Shown here: positions 37,506 to 48,945 of the stretch, piece after piece
Layout of the letters: each line of letters begins with the position of its first letter
Position numbering within the stretch: position 1 is the first letter of the stretch
Assembly: GCF_032884065.1 (NCBI RefSeq)
Contig: NW_027063627.1
Span: 544,001 to 608,000 of the forward strand
Origin: Artemia franciscana
Taxonomy: Eukaryota > Arthropoda > Branchiopoda > Anostraca > Artemiidae
DNA: 64,000 bases
Direction: 5' to 3'
Position numbers and translations under genes: made by a program
The notes under the pieces: model-generated
Databases searched by the model: none
What the model saw: only the letters and a program-made list of their open reading frames with translations
What the model was told of the DNA's origin: nothing

Positions 37506-37973
37506 ATTAAAAATATTTGATAAAGGCTTTGATAAAGGCTGCTGATACTCCTGTGTCAGCAATCTGTATACAGATAGTGAGTTTTGATTTAGGTCAACTG
37601 TCCCCTCAACATTTCGTCAGCCTTAATAGTACTCACTACAGAAATAGTAGTTTTAGTGATAGTAGTGGTAGTAGTAATGTTACTTTTGGTAGCAGTAGAA
37701 GTAGCAGCAGTTTTAGTTGTAATAGCATGCAACTATTGCCTTTTTGGTCAATTGATCATTTCTCTTATTGTTACCTGAAAATTCCAAATTAATATATACA
37801 GTTATTCCTGCATTACACTCTTTTGACAACCCATGTACACATAACATGTTACTATTTAGTTTAACACTCCCCTTAACATTCCCTGAAAAACTCATCTTGA
37901 TGCCCTTTGCATTTTGGGAAAGTAGAATTCAAACATGCACACTACCTGTAAGTGGAATCAAAGCTGACAAAAT
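37506..37973 (-). repeat. Family E block 3, reversed
   Basis: Contains AGT/TAG runs (37630-37730) and the family phrases 'GTTACCTGAAAATTCC', 'TTTTGACAACCCATGTACAC' and 'CATTCCCTGAAAAACTC', the same order as 33.7-33.9 kb. It is non-coding. Confidence 0.65.
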
Positions 37974-38930
37974 CAAACAGTTTGTGGTAACAAACTGTAG
38001 TAAGGAGCGACCCGGCTCAATAGTAAACAAAACTCTAAAAAACGGAATTTCAGTGCTAAAAGATATATCAAAAGAATCGGATTTTTATGCTGTTTTTAAA
38101 TATATAAGTTTCATCAAATTTAGTCAAATTTGTCATCAAAAGTTACGAGCCTGAGAAAATTTTCCTTATTTTGAAAAATAGGGGGAAACGCCCCCTAAAA
38201 GTCATAGGATCGTAAAGAAAATCACACCATCGCATTCAGCCTATCAGAGAACCCCATAGATAAAATTTCAAGGTCCAATCTACAAAAATGTGGGATTTCG
38301 TATTTTTTGCCAAAAGACAAATCATGGGTGCGTGTTTATTTGTTTGTTTTTTTTTTTTTTTTGTTTTTTTTTGTTTTTTTTTCCCAGGGGTCATCGTATC
38401 AACCAAGAGGTTCTAGAGTGTTGCAAGAAGGCTCATTCTAACGGAAATGAAAAGTTCTAGTGCCCTTTTTAAGTGACCAAAAAATTGGAGGGCACCTAGG
38501 CCCCCTCCCACGCTCATGTTTTCCCAAAGTCAACGGATCAACATTTTGAGATAGCCATTTTGCTCCGCATATTCGAAAACCATAATAACTATGTCTTTGA
38601 GGATGACTTACCCCCCCACAGTCCCTGGGGGAGGGGCTGCAAGTTACAAACTTTGACCAATGTTTACATACAGTAATGGTTATTGGGAAGTGTACCGACG
38701 TTTTCAGGGGGATTTTCTTGGTTTGGGTGTGGGGTTCAGGGGAGGGGGGCTATATGGGAGGATCTTTCCTTGGAGGAATATTTCATGGGGGAAGAGAAAT
38801 TCAATGAAAAGGGCGCAGAATTTTCTAGCATTACTATTAAAAAAACAAAAAAAAAACAATGAAAATATAAACATGAAAAAGTTTTTTTCAATTGAAAGTA
38901 AAGAGAAGCATTAAAACTTAAAATAATGGT
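37974..38930 (+). repeat. Family A copy 9, foldback missing
   Basis: Starts at CAAACAGTTTGTGGTAAC and follows the family order to AAGTAAAGAGAAGCATTAAA (about 38920), where it stops before the terminal foldback. A long T-run block (38340-38390) lies just before CCCAGGGGTCATCG. Confidence 0.85.
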
Positions 38931-39309
38931 AAATTTGGTGGGGGCGGAGTGGGGATATTCACTGGATTACCCAAATTTGGAGGTGACTCATTGGATTGGA
39001 AATCAAAAGTTCTATTACCCTTTGCACGAGTCAAAGTGATAGGAGGGCAGCTAGTCTCCCCTCACCTTCTATTTTCCTCAAATGCATGCAATAGAAATTT
39101 TTAGATAGCCATTTGTTCAGAAAATAGTCCAAAAGTCTCATAATAAGGCCTTCTGGGTTGACACAAACTGCCTGTGTCTAGGGAAAAGGATTGTAAGTTA
39201 TGCCCTGGGGGCATTTACGGTTTTTATGGATGGGGTGGTTGTGTAAACTTTAGGAGAGGCTCATTTGATTGGAAATTTAAAGTTCTAGTTCCCTTTTTAA
39301 GAGTCAAAA
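38931..39309 (+). repeat. Family E block 4, left flank of the RTE LINE
   Basis: Carries 'TTGGATTGGAAATCAAAAGTTC', 'AGATAGCCATTTGTTCAG' and 'TTTTTAAGAGTCAAAA', the family-E unit found at 25.3 and 43.5 kb. The LINE tail begins immediately after 'GTCAAAA'. Confidence 0.65.
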
Positions 39310-39324
39310 CTACTACTACTACTA

Positions 39325-42248
39325 CTAATAACTCACTACAGCACCAAGCCGCCTGAGGCCAACACAGCTACGCACGCTCCTCCTCCAACCTAATCTATTT
39401 AAAGCCTCCCTCTTTACACCCTCCCAGGAAGTTCCCATTTCATTTAAATCTTTATGTATGACATCCTCCCAACCCAGACAAGGACGACCTGCTTTCCGTG
39501 TAGCCCCAGACGGTTGGCCAAAAAGGACAATCTTCGGTAATCTGTCATCCTTCATTCGTAGAACGTGGCCTAGCCATCTCAACCTTTCTTTCATTATAAC
39601 TCCAGAAAGCGGGATTGAACCACACATTTCATACAACCTACTGTTTGAAATACGGTCAGTCAGCCGGGTTCCCAGAACAATCTTTAGGCAATTTCTCTGG
39701 AAAACATCTAGTAAATTTTCATCTGCTTTTCGGAGTGCCCATGCTTCAGAGCCATATTTGACCACTGTCATCACTGTAGCTTCCAATATTCTAATCTTGG
39801 TTTGTAGACTTATCTTTCTATTCTTCCAAACTTTTTTTAACTGTGAAAAAACAACCTGGGCCTTAGCTATTCTACTTTTAACATCTTCACTGCTCCCACC
39901 ATCTTTACTAATAATACTACCAAGGTAACTGAAGCTCCCAACCTGATCAATCTTTTCATTACCTAATGTCACCTGTTCATCTTCACTTATTCCTAGCCTT
40001 AGTGACTTAGTCTTCTTAACATTAATTTTCAAGCCTATTTTAGCACCCTGAACTCGTAAAATCTCAAAAAATTCGTTCATTTTGCTCACACTTTCATCTA
40101 ATATGCTTAAATCATCAGCATAATCTAAGTCCAGGAGCGTTCTTCCTCCCCATTTGATTCCATGGTCTCCAATTGCCTTTCCTGTGCTCCTTAAGACGAA
40201 GTCAATCAAAATGATCCATATAAAGGGGGATAGAACACAACCCTGCTTAACTCCTGATTTAATACAAAACCAGTTGCTAACCTCATTTCCTACCTTAACG
40301 GCAGCAGTATTATTCTCTTACATAGCGCAAATCACTTTAATGTATTTTTCAGGTTTACCATATAACGACAAGACCTTTGTTAACGCTGTTCTATCAACAG
40401 AATCGAAAGCTTGCTCATAATCGATAAAACTGAGGACCAAAGGTGTTTGACAATGAAGGGACTTCTCAATTATTAACCTAAGAGTGAAAGCATGGTCGAC
40501 ACATCCTCTACCTTTTCTAAAACCGCATTGTTCTTCCCTTAAAACTTTGTCTACTGCATGTCTCAGTCTAAAAAGTATCATATTACTCAGTAATTTGCTA
40601 CCTACAGAGACCAGACTAATGCCTCGATAATTACGACACTCACTCTTGTCACCTTTCTTATACAGTAGTTTAATTAAGGTTTTCCTAAAATCTCGGGTAC
40701 TTCTCCTTTTTCAAAAATCATGTTTATAATCTTCAGTAGCTTATTCCTAACCTCAGAGCCACCATATTTAAGAAACTCATTAATAATACTATCAGCACCT
40801 GGGGCCTTATTATTTTTTAATCCTTTTAGTACTGTCGCTAATTCTTCCTCACTAAACAAATCTTCCTTCACATCCAAGGTATCACAAACTTTTTCATTTT
40901 CATCTATATCTTTTCCTGCAACTGTATCTCGGTTTAGCACATTCTCAAAATGTTCCACCCATCTTTCTTTAACTTTTTCCTTATCACTAATTGTGGCCCC
41001 ATTTCTACCTTTAACTGGGACTAGTCCGGATTGGCTACTCCCTTTCAATTTATTAACATGCTAGTATAATATTTTACTGTTATGCCGTCTAGCCGCATCT
41101 TCCAGATCTTCAGCAATTTTATCCATCGCCTCCACTTCACATCTCCTTAGTTCATATTTTAATGCTTTCTCCACTTTCTTTACATTCCTTTTGTTTTCAT
41201 ACGACCTATCACTCAGATAATTCTTATACAAACCCCTTCTACTCTCTATTAAACCTAACGCTTTTTCACTAATATTCCTAGTTGTAGTCTTAGCACTCTT
41301 CCCTAGGACACCATCAGCAACTTGACAAATTGTTTTTCTGAAATTATTCCGTCCATCTTCCACATTGTCAAATTTTAAACTCTCAAGTTTAGTACTCAAC
41401 TGTTCCTGGAATTGTTTTCTCAAATTTTCATCCTGAAGTCTACCAACATCATAACTTTCCGGGAGGGAGTTACCCTTCCGAAATTTCAGCTTTAAATTAA
41501 CCTTAGACACTACTAGATGGTGATCTTTACTTTTAACATCAATAACGGCACTACTATGCACCCTAGTATCTTGTATTGATCCTGCTAGTCTTCTGTTTAC
41601 AATAACATAATCAATAAGGTTTGCTGTCTCACCATCACGTGAATACCATGTCAACTTATGGGCCATTTTGTGACCAAACACCGTATTGGTTATAACTAGG
41701 TTGTTATACCTACAAAATTGCAAAAGCCTATAGCCATTACTGTTTTCTTTTCCTACACCAAATTTACCTAGGCTAGGATACGATCTATCCCTATTTCTAC
41801 CAACCTGGGCATTAAAATCTCCTAGCAAAAACACCATATTTCTACCTGGTACCCTGTCTATTTGCTCCTGTAACTGTAAGTAAAATTCATCTGAGTCACT
41901 AGTATCTCCATCAGTTGGTTCAATGGGGGTATATACTACTATAACTGATACTCTAAACTTTTTAGTCATGAAATGAGCAATTAGTATTCTATTATTAATA
42001 CCTTCCCAGCCTAAACAAGACTTAGCAGCTTCCTTATTCATCATGAGCCCTACTCCCTGTCTATGTGCCACATCCTTCCTGCCTGAGTAAACAAATTCTA
42101 TGTCACCTAATTTCATGCTTCCTACCCCTGGGATATGAGTTTCTGAAACTTCTAATAAATCCAGTTCAAACCGTCTGAATTCGTCAGTCAAAATATCGAC
42201 GCGATATTCATTTTTTAACGTCGTAACATTCCAAGTTCCAATTTTCAT
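39325..42248 (-). pseudogene. RTE endonuclease-reverse transcriptase, three lesions
   Basis: The endonuclease runs from ATG at 42248. It shows MKIGTWNVTTL, LLGDFNAQVGRNR (active-site D and N), NLIDYVIVNRR and SKDHHLVV (catalytic His). The reverse transcriptase shows KKGDKSECRNYRGISL, then EEQCGFRKGRGCVDHAF, IDYEQAFDSVDR (motif A), SGVKQGCVLSPFIW (motif B), LDYADDLSIL (motif C, YADD) and a C-terminal RERLRWLGHVLRMKDDRLP. About 975 codons is normal for RTE. Lesions: an in-frame TAG at 41061-41063, a one-base frameshift near 40676, and an in-frame TAA at 40318-40320. Otherwise the frame is well kept and every catalytic residue I looked for is present, so the copy is young. The product would nick target DNA and prime reverse transcription in the nucleus. 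Confidence 0.9.
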
Positions 42249-43170
42249 GTTCTTTAAATCTTTGTAATTATTTTGGCCTCATGAAAAGCAGTGATCCCGG
42301 ATACCAGTGCAGGATGGGGACCAACATATCTTCTCAAGTCTACACCGAAGCGCTTAAGCCGGCTTAGAACCGGACAGCAAGAAGTCCCTGGGACCTCCAG
42401 TAAGTTGGAGGCTTTGTGCAATCCTGGGCCCATCTTGGTCACAACATGGTTTTCAGCACTTGGCGATGCTCTTCTATCAACAAGAGTCGAAATCCTGTAC
42501 AGACAGTCCCAAGCCTATTACCTCCGACTCATTATATATTCATGCCTACAAATATTATGCCACTACGGGGAGGCAGCCCATAGTAGATAAATTAGCTAGG
42601 AAGAGGTTTTTCAACCCGAAAACGCCCATCAAAACAAACCAAGCCCAGAAAAATATCCAGTAATCAGAATCCCGTACGAGTGCTGTGTTGTTTACTAGGC
42701 TATAATTTCCTCGAGGGGTGCCACTCTTCAAGTGGGAAAAAGTGACCTCAAGTTTCCCAGTCTTGCAGGTACCCCGAAAGGGTCGAGGCAGCCCTTTACA
42801 GAGGCCGTTGTCCATAAATCCGGATCTTAAGCCCTGCCGCAGTTGTCCTCCTATAAAGGATCCTCCCACGATGGTGTTCTGCTTCACCATGCAATTTAAC
42901 CCATTACTGACAGAAGGTTTGTAACTCATCTGACGTGTAAACACGGCAGTGGGCCCTGTTGAGTGTACATTTGAGGGGCCTTCTTCCTCCTCCACCTGTA
43001 ATTATGACCCCCAGGGGAGGGTTTCCCAGTTTCTATTATAGACCCCACTGGGAAAAGGTCCTACTTAGTCTAAGCCTCCTATGGAGCTACTCTACCTATC
43101 TGTAGGGCATTCCCCTATCTGTTGTCCTCTACCAAAACCTAGCATGATTATCTAATAATTAACTAACTAA
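42249..43170 (-). other. RTE 5' region with a possible small ORF1
   Basis: Sequence upstream of the endonuclease ATG. Its GC content is higher than that of its surroundings. An open frame of 146 codons (42555-42995) contains GGSFIGGQLRQGLRSG and SHLKSGTPRGN. Some RTE elements carry a short ORF1 here, but I recognise no domain, so it may simply be 5' UTR. The proximal part is repeated at 24236-24550. Confidence 0.45.
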
Positions 43171-43419
43171 TGCAACTAATTAGGTTGGGGCAATAAGTAT
43201 ATCGCCCCAGCATTGACACATTGACAGATTAACTCAAAACAGTAGAAAAAGGAAACACATTTTGAAATGGGAGGGCCAAATTCCTTAGTAAATAAGAGAA
43301 AAAGAAAGGTCACTACTACATACCGATGCTCCAAGAACGATGAAGACATGGGGCATGGACTCTTCAAATCGCTCAGAGTTAGACATGTGAGTTGAACGAA
43401 GCGATCTACGGATCAAATC
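43171..43419. other. Short unassigned spacer right of the RTE LINE
   Basis: No recognised feature. The exact 5' border of the LINE lies at or near its left edge. Confidence 0.35.
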
Positions 43420-45774
43420 CAGACTATCTTGAGGACATGATGTCCGGGAACATCAATTTGATCGGAACATATCCAATCAAAATTGTGAGATAGCTTTTTT
43501 GTTCAAAATAGTCCAAAGAGCATATAACAATGCCTCCAGGGTGGGCACCTCCCATTACCCAGGGACAAGGGTTGTAAGTTATGCCCTGGGGCATATAGGG
43601 TTTTTATGGAATGGATGGATGTATAAATGTTGATTGGAAGTCAAAAGTTCTAGTGCCATTTTTAAGAATCAAAAGTGAATAGAGGGCAAGCAACCCCCCC
43701 CCCCAATCTCATTATTCTCAAAAACATCTGATCAAAATATTAAGAGAGCTGTTTAGTTTAGTATTTATGAAAGGTCCAGTAATTATTTCTTTGGGGATGT
43801 CAACCTCCCCACAGTCCTTAGGACAAGGGCTGTAAATTAGGCAATTTGTCCATTGTTTACATATAATATATGCTATTGAGAAAGATATACATGTTTGACC
43901 TTAACTATCCAAAAAGACGATTCAGGTAAGCCTTTCAGAGAACATTAAGGGGAGTGTTGAACTAAATCTAAACCCGTTATGTTTTTACGGATTGTCAAAA
44001 GGGCATAACATAGGAATGACTGAGTGTATTAGTTTGGAACTTTCAGGGAATGATAAAGGAGATGATAAAAAAAGGCAATATTTGCATGCTACTACTACTA
44101 CTACAGCTACCACCACTAATTCTACTATCACTACTACCGCACTACTCCATTTACAATATCGAGGGAAAATTTGAACTAAATCAAAAGGCATTGTATGCAC
44201 ACACAGTGTCAAAAGAGCATATCTCAAGAAAAGATGTGGGTATTAAGTTGGAACTTTCAGAGAATGCTGAAAGGGGAAGATCATTCGACCAAAAGGTAAT
44301 ATGTGCATGCCGCTACTAATACTACTATCACGGCTATATATACTAATACTAATATACTAATACTAATGTCATTGTAATGACTTACCGTATTAAATTTAAA
44401 ATTTCAGGACTGGATGAGAGGGATGTTCAACTGACCGAAAGGCAAATGTATTAGTGCTATTGCTGGTTCTAGTACTACTGCTGTTACTATTAATACTACT
44501 GCTGGCAATACCAATAGTACTACTGTGACTACTATTGCAACTAAGCCTAAGAGTACGAAGGTGAAATTTTTAGGAGGAAGATAAACTGAATTACAATACG
44601 CCTTATGTATGCAGGCTATTAAAAAGATGTAACAGCAATACCTCAGGAACAGTTTGGTGTGTGAAGTAAAAACTAACAAGGTTTGTTTTGGGAGATCTTT
44701 GACTAACGAAAAGAAATTATTTGCATCTTAATGCTACTGATTCTACTCATACTAAAATTATTGCTACTATTATTACTACTTCTACTACTACTGCCACTTA
44801 AGCTAAGGCTAATACTATTGATTCTACTGCTACTGCTATTGCTGCTGGTACTACTGCTGCTGCTATTAAAACTAGGGTATTAAGTGAAAAATTTGGGAAA
44901 TATTGAAACTGTATGGAACTAAATCAAAACACACTATGCCCACATAGTTTGTCAAGAGGACATATCAGAAATGCTTCAATGGTGGTTTTTGGTATTAAGT
45001 TAAAACTTGCAGTGTGTGTTGAAGGGGATGTTGAAAAATTGCGCATACTGCTACTAATGTTATTACAACTATATCTACTAGGAAAGCTAAGAGTATTAAG
45101 CTGAAACTTTCAAGGAATATTTTGACCAATATAGGATGAAATTAAATTAAACTATGAGCAGGTAGATTTTTAAAAAGGTGACAAAGCAATATGTCAAGAA
45201 GGCCTTACATTATTGGATGAGACCTTTGAGGGTAAGTTGTGGTGGATGTTGAACAAGCCAGAAGGCATTACATGCATACTTTTAGCACTACCATTACATT
45301 TTCTGTAACTAATGAAGCTAAGGGTATTAAGGTGAAAATTTTAGGGAACGTTTAGGGAGAGTTTAAATTAAACGAAAAAATTACATGCATGAAGGTTTTC
45401 AAAAGGGCATATAAGCAATATCATACGCAATACCGTTCTGTAATAGCTATGAATAACATCGGAACTTTTAAAGGAGCTACTTTGATTGGAAATTAAAAGT
45501 TCTAGTTCTCTTTTTAAGATTCAATAAAGATCGGAGGGCAAGAAGCCCTCCTCCCAAGCCCATTGCTTTTCTAAACACATCCAGTCAAAATTTTGAGACC
45601 GCCATTTTGTTCATTATGGTAGAATGGTGCAGTAACTATGTCTCTAGGTATATTGGGTATTTAAACCCTCCAAAATTATGTAATTGGTCCACTATGCTTT
45701 AAAATTAAAATGTTGCCTTAAAACTAAATCAAAAGGCACTGAGTGTATGGTTGCCAATAAAACCCCTCAGCAAC
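43420..45774 (+). repeat. Family E block 5, ACT-rich tandem array
   Basis: The right-hand family-E block begins with the 270-base type of unit (43480-43760). It continues as at least five units of the form 'TATTAAG-TGAAACTTTCAGGGAA-TGTTGA', a CAAAAGGCA-type phrase, then a run of CTA/ACT trinucleotides. The runs are at 44088-44155, 44310-44370, 44460-44550 and 44735-44880. 'TGTCAAAAGGGCATAT' style phrases recur between them. It is non-coding; Leu/Thr-rich open frames come from the trinucleotides. Confidence 0.75.
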
Positions 45775-47045
45775 ATTTATTTATTTATTTCCCTAAAATT
45801 GAGGAGTATATAAAGTACAAAAATGAAATACATCAATAAACGAAACAAAACAACTGGTTTTAAATGTTCCTAATAATATAACTGAATAGATACGACAGAA
45901 AAAAAAAAAAAAAATCAAACATCAAAACAAACGTATCAAAACAATGATTTTAACTGAGCTTAATAATTCTAAATTTTGAATTCAGTATACTAACACAAAT
46001 TGGACAACTAAGTAAATACTTACAGAATTTAAAATAACAAACGAGAATTGAAGAAAAATCGCAGATATTAAAATCTTGAAAAAGAAGTGCAAGATACAGA
46101 ACATGCGAGAGCGCAACTGCGTTAAAAAGAAGACCTAAAATATCACGACAGTAGAGACCTTGAAGCCGTTTTGTCAAGCCAAATGCCTTTCTAATTTTTT
46201 CTTGAATATTTAAAATTAGCATTGGCTTCGAACTTTGAGCGATAAGGTAATTCGAAGTGCGATAAGGTAACCCCAGATCAAGAACTGTATCAGAAACTGG
46301 AAATGAAGTACTCCTGTTCCAAATTAGTTCAGCTCTGTCATTGTCTTTAATTGGAAAATATTGATATTTTTAAAACTAATAGAAATGCCTCAAACTTTAA
46401 GCTTTCTGGAAAGGGTATTAAAATTATCGATTGAACTAGCTTTAGAACGACTAAAAAAAAGATATCATCAGGATATGCAATAAAAGATACATCTCGCCCC
46501 TGAGAGATACAAATTGTGGATAGTGAAGGAAGACACTGCGCCAAACATCTATTAGAAATATAAGGGGATAAAACTCCACCTTGTCTAACTCCACGACTAA
46601 GAGAAATTGGATTAGAAAAAAAAATCAGAAGCAGTAATTTTTATACTAAGCCTCCAATACCAGGATCTAAGAACTCTAGCCACAGAAAGGGGATCCCACT
46701 GCTAATTAGAGCTGAAAGAGCAGAAGCATGTGAAATGTTTCAGATGCTCCTTTTATATCAATCTAAAGTGTATAAAGAGGGGAACTAGAAGACCTTGACT
46801 TGTTAATAATTGTATCAAAAGTTGCATGGGCATGTTCACAGCCCATTCCACTTTTGAAGCCTACTTGATTAAGACATCGAATTGTTCAAAAAGGCCCTTT
46901 ATACATAATTCGAAAAAGCTTACCAATTATAGAAGTCTTTGTTACTGGTCTATAAAATTCAAACAGTCAGATATCTCTTTTACCGGATTTTGGAATATGA
47001 GTTACCACATCCACCTTGAAAGATGAAGAAACATTAGAACTGGGG
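45775..47045 (-). pseudogene. LINE reverse-transcriptase fragment with (TAAA)n tail
   Basis: Broken - strand frames spell VVTHIPKSGKRDI and FYRPVTKTSIIGKLF near 46900-47000, and GFKSGMGCEHAHATFDTI near 46800-46860. Then come SRGVRQGGVLSPYISN near 46560-46610, SFIAYPDDIFFL (motif C, Ala changed to Pro) near 46460-46500 and a C-terminal part FNAVALSHVLYLALLFQ near 46080-46140. The element ends on the - strand with TAAA repeats (45775-45790). It is 5' truncated, lacking the endonuclease, and has many frameshifts. The motifs fit a jockey/CR1-type LINE distinct from both RTE elements. Confidence 0.75.
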
Positions 47046-47167
47046 GTATTAAGTTAAAACTTTTGGGGCTACTACTATTGCTATATCTTCCCCTACAATT
47101 TAAGTAAATAATAAGAGTGTATATGTATACAGGTTGTCAAAGAGCATAGATAAAATATTTTGGGAAT
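47046..47167 (+). repeat. Family E remnant between two LINEs
   Basis: Short piece with 'GGTATTAAGTTAAAACTTTTGGGGC', CTACTACTATTGC and 'TACAATTTAAGTAAATAATAAGAGTG', matching 31900-31950. It indicates that both neighbouring LINEs inserted into a family-E array. Confidence 0.6.
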
Positions 47168-48790
47168 GTACTTACTTACTTGTACTAGTGGCGGGAGTCA
47201 GGCGTTTCCGCCTCGCTCGGCATCCAGGATCCTAGCAACCTCTTTGGACCAGGTTTCGCGATCTGCTGCCAATTGCTCTGTGACCGGGAGCCACTGGGCT
47301 GACCATCTATGTCCAAATTTCTGAGAGCCACCAATGTTATACATGTCAGACTTTTATCAGGGTCTACCTGTTCTTTATATGTCGTCCTTGATGTCTCTTC
47401 GAAGAGCCGTTGGGCTCAACTAGAAGGATTTGACGGGGCAGGTATTCTGGTGGTCTCCGCAGGACGTGACCCAGCCATTCTAAGCGGCACTTTTTAACAG
47501 TGGTAGTGACATCTCTTCTAATCTCGCAGAGTTGGCGAATTTCGGAGTTAGATATACGATCTTGCTGGCGAATTCTAAGTATTTGGGTGTAATCATCCAT
47601 ATTCGAAGACAGCTAGTGCTCTCTCGCGTTGAAGCTTCAAGAACCAAGTTTTGTACCCGTAGCACCCAATAGCATGGTTCGGACCATGGCCGTATAGATT
47701 CGACTTTTAGTCAGAATAGATATTTCTCGGCAGTTCCAAAGGGGTTTTTGAAGGGGTGCGAATGCAAACTGCGTCTTATGCATTCTTTGCTGGATGTCTA
47801 AGTCTGAAGATCCATCAGTGCAAAGTATGGAGCCTAGGTAGGTAAAGCACTCAACCCTTCAACCTGAGTTTAGTTTACAACCAAAGATATTTGGGTCGGA
47901 TGTTTCATGATAATGAATTTAGTTTTCTCTGCGCTTACTTAAGTCCAATCAGATTTGACCATTTGACTATATCATCCATCTAGCATCTTTTGAGCATATT
48001 CAGGATTAGAATGGAGTTCGATATCATCAGCGTAATCCAAGTTGGCTCAGGCAACTTGACAACTTCTGACTCTGCTGCCTTTTTTCCTGTAGTTTCTTTG
48101 AGAATCTGATAAAGTTTCCGGCTGTCATGAGCTGTGGCTGCTTTTTCCATTGAGGTGGTGGCTTCTTCCCACATCTTTTGACGATCCAGTCGTGACAAGC
48201 ATTTTATTTGCTTACGAAGGTCTTTGATTGGTTCTACGGGCCGATCAGATTCCTCATTTGCTCAACTAAGGAAAGAGTTTTGGCAGAGATCCCGTGTTGT
48301 CTTTTCGCTTTTGTGTTTCCCAGAAACTTCCTAACTGTCACCGACATAATTGTCTTGAACGGTCCCCGTTTATCCTCAAGGCTTAATGAATCACAATCTA
48401 GTGCATCAAAGCGGTTAGTCAGTTCTAAGCCGAGGGCATGTTTGACAGTCTCATCTTTGAATTTATTATTATCAATGCGAGGTTTTGTTTTATTCTTTCT
48501 GCGTGCTGCAAGACGGAGGAGAATTATTGTGATGATCAGTTTGTGATCTAACCTAGATTTTAATCCTTTATCTGCTCCCTTGCAATAACGTGAATCTTGA
48601 ACAGAGCTTCTCCACCGCTGTTGGATGAGTACGTAGTCAATATAGGCGTTGGTAACGCCGTCGTTGGAATGCCAAATTAATAGGTGGCTTGGCTTATACT
48701 GGAAAAGAGTATTGGAAACAGTCAGCTGATTCATCGGGGCATAATTGACTAACCTTTCACCATTTTCGCATCGTTGACCTAACCCAAAGT
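47168..48790 (-). pseudogene. Second RTE-like LINE, internally deleted
   Basis: From the 5' side on the - strand, 48785-48234 encodes the endonuclease C-terminal half (NGERLVNYAPMNQLTVSNT, SNDGVTNAYIDYVLI, SRLDHKLII). 48198-48050 encodes the linker (SRLDRQKMWEEATTSMEKAA, LYQILKETTGKK). Directly after VVKLPEP comes the frame LDYADDIELHSNPEYAQ (about 48045-47990), the reverse-transcriptase catalytic motif. So the fingers and motifs A and B are deleted. The C-terminus follows (LEWLGHVLRRPPEYLPRQ near 47460-47520). A short AAGT-repeat tail (47168-47185) closes it. The amino-acid sequence is clearly different from the 40-kb RTE, so it is another RTE-related family. Confidence 0.8.
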
Positions 48791-48945
48791 ATTCTGACCT
48801 AATCCAAAGTATATTTTGAGAATGGTATTAAGTTTTATCTTTCAGGTCAGCTTAAGGAGCTATAAAATTAAATTACACAATATTATTTGTTTCAGGAATA
48901 ATCATTGTTGGAGAAGTTTCTCTAACGTACAAATAGCAAGCCAAA
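48791..48945. other. Short unassigned spacer
   Basis: Contains a family-E-like phrase (GGTATTAAGTTTTATCTTTCAGG, 48824-48846) between the LINE and the pogo-like pseudogene. Confidence 0.4.

Larger units (their letters stand above)
39310..43170 (-). mobile_element. RTE-clade LINE, nearly full length
   Basis: About 3.9 kb on the - strand: a roughly 0.9-kb 5' region, one long endonuclease-reverse transcriptase frame (42248 down to 39325), then directly a short (AGT)n tail (39310-39327) that overlaps the stop codon. A single pol frame, almost no 3' UTR and a short tandem tail are hallmarks of RTE elements. Fragments of the same family occur at 11.7, 13.1, 21.0, 24.2, 53.9 and 58.2 kb. It sits between two family-E blocks. 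The 5' end is placed only approximately and no target duplication was recognised. Confidence 0.85.
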
